Made by a program: the position numbers and the translations under genes
Assembly: GCF_900101615.1 (NCBI RefSeq)
Contig: NZ_FMZX01000006.1
Span: 124,001-188,000 of the forward strand
Direction: 5' to 3'
DNA length: 64,000 nt
From: Belnapia rosea
Lineage (GTDB): Bacteria > Pseudomonadota > Alphaproteobacteria > Acetobacterales > Acetobacteraceae
Shown: positions 58,977 to 64,000 of the stretch, piece by piece
How positions within the stretch are numbered: position 1 is the stretch's first letter
Layout of the letters: every line of letters begins with the position of its first letter
The notes under the pieces: model-generated
The model's database searches: none
Told to the model about the DNA's origin: nothing
What the model saw: the letters and a program-made list of their open reading frames with translations, nothing else

Positions 58977-60245
58977 ATGATGATGGATACGCATCAGACC
59001 AGCCTTTCCCCGCAATCCCCGACACATGCCCAGCGCCTCGACCGGCTGGCGGAGCTCGCGGTGCGGGTCGGGCTGAACCTGGCCCCGGGGCAGGAGCTGG
59101 TGATGACGGCGCCGGTCGAGGCGCTGCCGCTCGCCCGCCGCATCACCGAGCAGGCCTACCGCGCCGGGGCCTCGCTCGTCACCACCATCCTCGGCGATGA
59201 CGAGATGGCGCTGGCCCGCTACCGCCATGCCTCCGAGGACAGCTTCGACACCGCGCCCGGCTGGCTGTTCGACGGCATGGCCGAGGCCTTCCGCCGCGGC
59301 GCCGCCCGGCTGGCGATTGTCGGCGACAACCCGACCCTGCTGGCCGGCGAGGATGCCGAGCGGGTGGCCCGGGCCAATCGCGCCCGCTCCATCGCCTATC
59401 GCCCGGCGTTGGAGCTGATCACCGCGACGGCGATCAACTGGTCGCTCGTCGCCAGCGCGACCCCGGCCTGGGCCGTCACCGTCTTCCCGGACCTGCCGGC
59501 GGAGGCTGCCCTCGCCCGGCTCTGGGACGCCATCTTCGCCGCATCCCGCGTCGACGAGGCGGATCCGGTCGGCGCCTGGGCCGCGCACAACGCTCGGCTG
59601 ATGGAGAAGCGGACCATGCTGAACGCGCGGCGCTATGCCGCGCTGCGCTTCCGCGGGCCGGGCACCGACCTCACGGTCGGCCTCGCCGATGGCCATGCCT
59701 GGATGGGTGGCCTCTCCACCGCCAAGAACGGCATCACCGGCAACCCGAACATCCCGACCGAGGAGGTCTTCACCACCCCGCACCGGACGGTGACCGAGGG
59801 CGTCGTCTCAGCCACCAAGCCGCTCTCCTACCAGGGCACGCTGATCCGCGACATCCGCGTGCGCTTCGAGGCCGGCCGCATCACCGAGGCGCAGGCCAGC
59901 ACCGGCCAGGCGGTGCTCGAACGGATGATCGGCACCGACGAAGGCGCCCGCATGCTGGGCGAGGTGGCGCTGGTGCCGAATTCCAACCCCATCTCGCGGA
60001 GCGGCCTGCTCTTCTTCAACACCCTCTTCGACGAGAATGCGGCGAGCCATATCGCCCTCGGCCAGGCCTATTCCAAATGCTTCCTCGACCAGAACCTGGA
60101 TGCGGCGGCGCTGGACGCGGCCGGGGCCAACCGCAGCCTCATCCATGTCGATTGGATGATCGGCTCGGCCGAAACGGATGTGGACGGCATCGACGCGACC
60201 GGGATTGCCGAGCCACTGATGCGCGCCGGCGAGTGGGTAAAGTAG
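58977..60245 (+). CDS. M29-family aminopeptidase (AmpS/aminopeptidase T type)
   Basis: A 422-residue metallopeptidase that removes N-terminal residues from peptides in the cytosol. RLDRLAELAVRVGLNLAPGQ, the NWSLVASATPAWAVTVFPD segment, NIPTEEVFTTPHRTVTEGVV, LGEVALVPNSNPISRSGLLF and HIALGQAYSKCFLD are M29 landmarks. HVDWMIGSAETDVDG near the C-terminus supplies His and Asp metal ligands. Three successive ATGs (58977, 58980, 58983) compete; AGGA at about 58971 favours the later ones. It is divergent from the DUF1349 gene. Confidence 0.92.
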   Translation: MMMDTHQTSLSPQSPTHAQRLDRLAELAVRVGLNLAPGQELVMTAPVEALPLARRITEQAYRAGASLVTTILGDDEMALARYRHASEDSFDTAPGWLFDGMAEAFRRGAARLAIVGDNPTLLAGEDAERVARANRARSIAYRPALELITATAINWSLVASATPAWAVTVFPDLPAEAALARLWDAIFAASRVDEADPVGAWAAHNARLMEKRTMLNARRYAALRFRGPGTDLTVGLADGHAWMGGLSTAKNGITGNPNIPTEEVFTTPHRTVTEGVVSATKPLSYQGTLIRDIRVRFEAGRITEAQASTGQAVLERMIGTDEGARMLGEVALVPNSNPISRSGLLFFNTLFDENAASHIALGQAYSKCFLDQNLDAAALDAAGANRSLIHVDWMIGSAETDVDGIDATGIAEPLMRAGEWVK

Positions 60246-60613
60246 GAGCCGGCGCCGCTTCGGCTTGCCGTCGGCATGACTGCGCAATAGTGGATTTTCT
60301 TGGCCGTCGAGGTGATAGGTCCATCTCGGCGTTCAGCGCTTACGTGGCGACCGCCTTCTTGAGCTCGTCGAGCGAGCCACTCTGCTGCAGGATGGTGGTG
60401 GCGCCTGTGCCCGGCAGCAACTCATCCGCGATGTGCGGCGCTTTCCGTAGTCGCTACGGAGGGGCCGCCGCCATCAACCGGGAATGCGCTCCTCGGCCTA
60501 TGCCGAGGGCGGCCTGTCTTGCCTGAGGCCCTGACCGGCTATGCGGCGGGTTGGCAGCAAGTTCCACGATTTCCTGCATGCCAACCCTCATGGAAACAGA
60601 TGCTGAATTCGCA
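60246..60613. other. Gap with a possible 3' gene remnant
   Basis: 368 bases with no intact gene. On the minus strand, 60340 to about 60450 can be read as a C-terminal tail (ADELLPGTGATTILQQSG, then LDELKKAVAT and a TAA at 60340-60342) that runs into an in-frame TAG just upstream. It looks like the end of a lost gene, family unknown. A seven-bp perfect hairpin, TCCGTAG-TCG-CTACGGA, lies at 60444-60460. Confidence 0.4.
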
Positions 60614-61402
60614 TCATGGTTTAGGTTTTGGATAGAGCGCCCTGCCGGCAATCCTGGCGACCTCAAGCAAGTCCTGTCCAAAGCTCTGGACCGCTTGCTC
60701 CTGGTACTGCCCGGCTATGCAGACGCCGCTCAGGCCAAATCGCGGTATGCCGTCCGCATCGCTGACGACTGTCCCAACGCTGATGATGCCGCTGTACAGA
60801 TTGTTGTTGTCCGTTGCCCAGCCGCGATCCCGCGCAGCAACTACCTCCGACCGATAGGTGTCGAAGCCTGGGTTGGATTGCCAACGCAGCGTCTTGAACC
60901 GCCGGGACAGTTCGGCGGTTGGCAAATCCATCGCTGCGGCGATGCTCCGGCCAACTGCCCCGGCGAAGGCGGGCATGCGGAACCCGACGCTGATTTCCAC
61001 GCGGATGGCGCTTTGGCTGTGCGCGCGGTCCACCAGGATGACGTGGTCATCCTCGGTGATGCGCCAGAGCAGGACGAGCATGCCATGCTTTATGGCCAAC
61101 CGTTCCATCTCAGGCCGGATCAGTGCAGTGGGGCTGGTGCCGATCAGGCCTGCGGCCAATTCGGCAATGGCCAGCCCGAGCGAGTAGGTCTTCTCCACAT
61201 GATGGAACGCCACGTACCGCGCACGAGTGAGGGTACGCAGGATGTTGAAGCATGTGCTGGTGCTCACCCCGCTGGCCCGTGCGACGGCGGCGACCCCCAT
61301 CGGCTTCGTGGAGGCGGCGAGGCTGGCCAGGATCTGGACGGCATTGAAGACCGCACCAACATCCTTCTGCGATGTCCTCGAGGTATCGGACTCGTCGTAC
61401 AT
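60614..61402 (-). CDS. IclR-family transcriptional regulator
   Basis: A 262-residue regulator. Residues about 15-75 are the IclR winged helix (VFNAVQILASLAASTKPMGV, ASGVSTSTCFNILRTLTRA). The rest is the IclR ligand domain: YSLGLAIAELAAGLIGTSPT and ILVDRAHSQSAIRVEISVGF. The ATG at 61402 has only a weak TGAAG site. It sits near an SDR gene on the same strand and an acyl-CoA synthetase gene on the other. Codon use is less GC-rich than in the middle of the window. It may control the acyl-CoA synthetase or SDR. Confidence 0.87.
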   Translation of the reverse strand: MYDESDTSRTSQKDVGAVFNAVQILASLAASTKPMGVAAVARASGVSTSTCFNILRTLTRARYVAFHHVEKTYSLGLAIAELAAGLIGTSPTALIRPEMERLAIKHGMLVLLWRITEDDHVILVDRAHSQSAIRVEISVGFRMPAFAGAVGRSIAAAMDLPTAELSRRFKTLRWQSNPGFDTYRSEVVAARDRGWATDNNNLYSGIISVGTVVSDADGIPRFGLSGVCIAGQYQEQAVQSFGQDLLEVARIAGRALYPKPKP

Positions 61403-61695
61403 GGGATTGGCTTCAGGCTTTCGGATAAGGCTTTTCAATAGGGTCAATTGCCACGGCTTCCACCCAAGACCGCTACCCTGGGCCGCTGCGTGGCCACCGA
61501 TCCCTGTACCGGCCCAGCCTTCCATCAGCTGCATGAGTCCGGTGATGCCGCTGGCAGCCAGGCGGTGGCTCGATGCGAGGCGCCAGACCCTTCCGCCTGC
61601 TTTATCGCCCGTACCGGCACGCCGGGCATCGTCGCCACCGCACCCACGGATCCGGACCGAAGCAGCCGAGCCTGGTCACCGTATCCATCGCCGCC
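61403..61695. other. Gap between SDR stop and IclR start, no gene seen
   Basis: 293 bases. Translation in all frames gives nothing recognisable. It should hold the IclR promoter on the minus strand; the stretch 61418-61450 is relatively AT-rich. Confidence 0.4.
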
Positions 61696-62466
61696 TCACA
61701 CCGTCACCAGGCCGCTATCGACCGGCAGGATCACGCCGGTGGTGATGCGGGATTCGTCGGAGGCCAGGTAGAGCGCCGCATGCGCCATGTCGGCCGGCTC
61801 GCCGAGGCCGAGGAGATGCGTGGCGCTCAGCGCCTGCATGGCGGCGCTGCCGGCGAGGAGGCCGCGCACCCGTTCGGTCAAGGTCACCGTCGGCGCAATG
61901 GCGTTCACCCGCACGCGTTGCGGCCCGAACTCGACCGCCAGCGAGCGCGTGAGGGCCGCGACGCCGCCCTTCGCGGCCGTGTAGCAGTCGCGTCCGGGAA
62001 ACCCCATCAGCGCCACCACCGACGCCATGTTGATCACCGAGCCACCGCCGGATCGGATGATCTCGGGAATGCCGAACCGGCAGCCCAGGAAGGTGCCGAA
62101 GAGATCGAGCCGGATGGCGCGCCAGAATTCCTCGATCGGAACCTGGGTGACGTCGGCATCGACGCTTGTCGAGCCGCCTGCATTGTTGTGGAGCACGTCC
62201 AGCCTGCCGTAGTGCTGCACCGCCTGCCGGATCGCCGCCTCGATGCTGCTGGGCTCACCCACATCGGTCGTGATCGCGATGGCGTCGCCGCCTGCCGCCT
62301 GGATGCGGTGCGCCGTGCCCTCTCCGCTCGGCGCATCGATCTCCGCGATCACCACCCTGGCGCCCTCCCGTGCGAACAGCTCGGCCGTGCTCCGGCCGAT
62401 GCCGGTCCCTGCGCCGGTGATGAAGGCGACCTTGCCGGCCAACCTGCCCCCTGACTTCTCCCCCAC
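61696..62466 (-). CDS. Short-chain dehydrogenase/reductase
   Basis: A 256-residue NAD(P)-dependent classical SDR. KVAFITGAGTGIGRSTAELF carries TGxxxGIG; DVLHNNAGG is the NNAG motif; SVINMASVVALMGFPGRDCY with YTAAK gives the Ser, Tyr and Lys catalytic residues; RVNAIAPTVTLT and ITTGVILPVDSGLVTV end the fold. An acidic residue after strand 2 (VVIAEIDA) suggests NAD. The start is a GTG at 62466 with GGGAGG about eight bases upstream; longer starts add a Met-poor stretch with no homology. The substrate is unknown. Confidence 0.88.
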   Translation of the reverse strand: MGEKSGGRLAGKVAFITGAGTGIGRSTAELFAREGARVVIAEIDAPSGEGTAHRIQAAGGDAIAITTDVGEPSSIEAAIRQAVQHYGRLDVLHNNAGGSTSVDADVTQVPIEEFWRAIRLDLFGTFLGCRFGIPEIIRSGGGSVINMASVVALMGFPGRDCYTAAKGGVAALTRSLAVEFGPQRVRVNAIAPTVTLTERVRGLLAGSAAMQALSATHLLGLGEPADMAHAALYLASDESRITTGVILPVDSGLVTV

Positions 62467-62840
62467 GACTGCCGACCTCCCGTTGTTGCAGCCAGCTGCC
62501 GAGGCATGCCGGCCGATGTGATGGGCGTCACCGCCCGAACGCCCTCGGCGGATGCCTGTCCCGCGCGGCAGGGCGCTTGAAGCAGCCCTGCAAGGGGGGA
62601 CCCGTGACGGCGGACCGCCAGTGGGCTTGCATCCAGTGGGGAGAATGGTATCCAATATTCTGAATGATGGCCAGCCCAACCGCAGGCGGCCGGAAAGATG
62701 CCGGGGAGGACAACCAGTTGCGCATCCTGCAGTCCCAGCGCCTGCGTGCCGGCAGCCACCGGCGAGACACTGGCCACACCGTGGTGACGGGCCCATGCCC
62801 GGGGCCTGTCCATGCCCAGGCGATGGCGAGGCGCTGAGCG
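62467..62840. other. Divergent control region between SDR and acyl-CoA synthetase
   Basis: 374 bases with no supported gene. An imperfect palindrome, CCAATATT-CTG-AATGATGG (62652-62670, six of eight positions symmetric), lies in the middle and is AT-rich for this genome. It is a candidate operator for the nearby IclR protein. Confidence 0.45.
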
Positions 62841-64000
62841 ATGGAGCAGAAGCACGCGCCCATCTGGCATCCCAGCCCAGGGGAGGCCTCCGGCTCCCAT
62901 TTGGCGAGGCTCATCGCCAGCCTCGGGCTGACCTCGCTCGAGGAACTCCTGGACCACGCCAACCGGCACCCGGACCGGTACTGGCGCGGCGCCATCGACG
63001 CCCTTGGCATCCGGTGGCGGCGGGACTACGCGGTGTTCCTCGACTTGGCCGATGGGATCCAGTTCCCCCGCTGGTTCGTGGGCGGCGAGCTGAACTGGCT
63101 GGACACGATATTCGCCCATGGCATGGCGGATGGAGCAGGCAGGCCCGCCGTCATCGCCACGGACGAGGCGGGCGGGACACGCCAGGTCACCTATGCTGAG
63201 CTGCGGGCGCAGGTGGCCCGCTTCGCCGCCGGGCTGGCGCGGCGCGGTCTGCGGCGCGGCGACCGTGTCGGCCTGCTGATGGAGAGCGGCACCGAGGCGG
63301 TCGTATCCCTGCTCGCCCTGTCCTGGCTGGGCGCCGTCGCGGTGCCGCTGTTCAGCGGCTTCGGCGTCGATGCCATCGTCTCCCGGCTGTCGGCCTGCGA
63401 GGCGCGGGCGCTGATCGCTACGAGCGGCTTCGACCGCCGCGGGCGCAGGATCGATGTGAAGCCCCTGCTGCGGGAGGCGCGATCCCAGCTGCCGACCCTC
63501 GAGCTGCTGATCCTCAAGGGATCGCCGGAGGAGGTTGGCGCCATGCCGCAGGCCGTCGCCTGGGGCGAGGTCGGCGACGCCGCCGCGGATGAAGGGATGG
63601 CCGGCAAGGAGCCCGCCGGCATGGCGCCGGACGAGCCCATGATGGTCATCTACACCTCGGGCACGACCGGCAAGCCCAAGGGGGCGGTCCATACTCATGG
63701 CGGCTTCCCGCTCAAGATCGCGCATGACGCCGCGGTGCATCTCGATATCGGCGCCGGCGACGTGTTCTTCTGGCCGGCCGATATGGGTTGGGTCGCGGGG
63801 CCGCTGACGATCGCCGCGGCGCTCATGCGCGGCGCGACCCTGGTCTGCTACGATGGGGCACCCGACTTCCCCGACTGGTCCCGCCTGTCCCGCCTCGTCG
63901 CGGCGCATCGGGTGACGCATCTCGGCGCGTCACCGACCTTGATCCGCGGCCTCGCGGGGAATGCGGCGCTGGCGACCGCGGCCCCGCTCGACACGGTGCG
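62841..64000 (+). CDS. Acyl-CoA synthetase (AMP-binding), N-terminal part, cut by window end
   Basis: The frame from the ATG at 62841 is open to the window end (386 codons). It begins with an acetyl-CoA-synthetase-type N-terminal domain (FPRWFVGGELNWLDTIFAHG) and continues into the AMP-binding domain with YTSGTTGKPKG from residue 271, FFWPADMGWVAGP and GASPTLIRGLAGN. The N-terminal lead MEQKHAPIWHPSPGEASGSH is longer than in acetate enzymes, as in propionyl- or acetoacetyl-type ones. It activates a carboxylate with ATP and CoA. GAGG lies about ten bases upstream. It is divergent from the SDR gene. Confidence 0.88.
   Translation, partial: MEQKHAPIWHPSPGEASGSHLARLIASLGLTSLEELLDHANRHPDRYWRGAIDALGIRWRRDYAVFLDLADGIQFPRWFVGGELNWLDTIFAHGMADGAGRPAVIATDEAGGTRQVTYAELRAQVARFAAGLARRGLRRGDRVGLLMESGTEAVVSLLALSWLGAVAVPLFSGFGVDAIVSRLSACEARALIATSGFDRRGRRIDVKPLLREARSQLPTLELLILKGSPEEVGAMPQAVAWGEVGDAAADEGMAGKEPAGMAPDEPMMVIYTSGTTGKPKGAVHTHGGFPLKIAHDAAVHLDIGAGDVFFWPADMGWVAGPLTIAAALMRGATLVCYDGAPDFPDWSRLSRLVAAHRVTHLGASPTLIRGLAGNAALATAAPLDTV

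Noticed and set aside
1-64000. CRISPR arrays, insertion sequences, prophage genes
   Set aside because: No spaced direct repeats, transposase motifs or phage structural proteins were seen.

Overview
The window is very GC-rich (about 70 percent by eye) and densely packed. ATGA or GTGA start/stop overlaps are common. Gene content points to an alphaproteobacterium, most likely Acetobacteraceae (Roseomonas or a relative): two Bug-type periplasmic binding proteins, RpoH with the KKLFFNLR-type box, adjacent hisZ and purA, pqiABC, and a SAM-II type riboswitch. The genus is inference. I see no insertion sequence, phage or CRISPR array.

Layout. 1-6.9 kb: end of an MBL-fold hydrolase, an FAD monooxygenase, two DszA/NtaA-type flavin monooxygenases, a family-5 solute-binding protein and an F420-type luciferase-like (LLM) oxidoreductase. 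6.9-25.4 kb: a coenzyme F420 region. It holds fbiC (10435-12780), an operon LLM-fgd-cofE-cofD-cofC (22397 down to 18235), three further LLM oxidoreductases and two paralogous class 3 lipases near its edges. A Bug binding protein and a sugar-acid (D-threonate or D-erythronate type) catabolic operon, kdgT, fused DUF1537 kinase-PdxA2 and a DeoR regulator, sit between fbiC and cofC. 22.5-29.6 kb: housekeeping genes prfC, hisZ-purA and small proteins. 29.6-40.5 kb: a DNA-repair block with the ligase-associated set (ligase, exonuclease, Lhr-type helicase, PdeM) arranged divergently around a PAS/HisKA_2 kinase, then fasciclin, photolyase and a phosphatase. 41.1-43.8 kb: rpoH, an RluD-type enzyme, two small genes and tRNA-Glu(CTC). 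43.8-46.9 kb: a less GC-rich stretch with an MFS transporter and a CBS/BON protein. 47.1-51 kb: a sulfur-scavenging operon on the minus strand. 51.2-60.2 kb: a secreted hydrolase, TetR, a frameshifted MFS gene, pqiABC, a DUF1349 protein and an M29 aminopeptidase. 60.6-64 kb: IclR, SDR and an acyl-CoA synthetase cut by the window end.

How the parts work together. FbiC makes the deazaflavin FO, CofC and CofD add the phospholactyl-type side chain, CofE adds glutamate, Fgd reduces F420 with glucose-6-phosphate, and several LLM enzymes could spend the reduced cofactor. This is a compact supply-and-use unit like that of mycobacteria, but in a proteobacterium. No deazaflavin side-chain reductase domain is visible.

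The most interesting regulatory find is upstream of the sulfur operon: a promoter-like pair, a SAM-II-like aptamer (50851-50898, minus strand) and a 12-codon upstream ORF with two Cys codons (50785-50823), followed by a 72-residue protein of unknown function, an SfnB-like dehydrogenase, a coupled 36-residue membrane peptide, a Bug binding protein and an SsuD-like monooxygenase. A second regulatory find is a pair of near-identical inverted-repeat sites in front of the kdgT operon.
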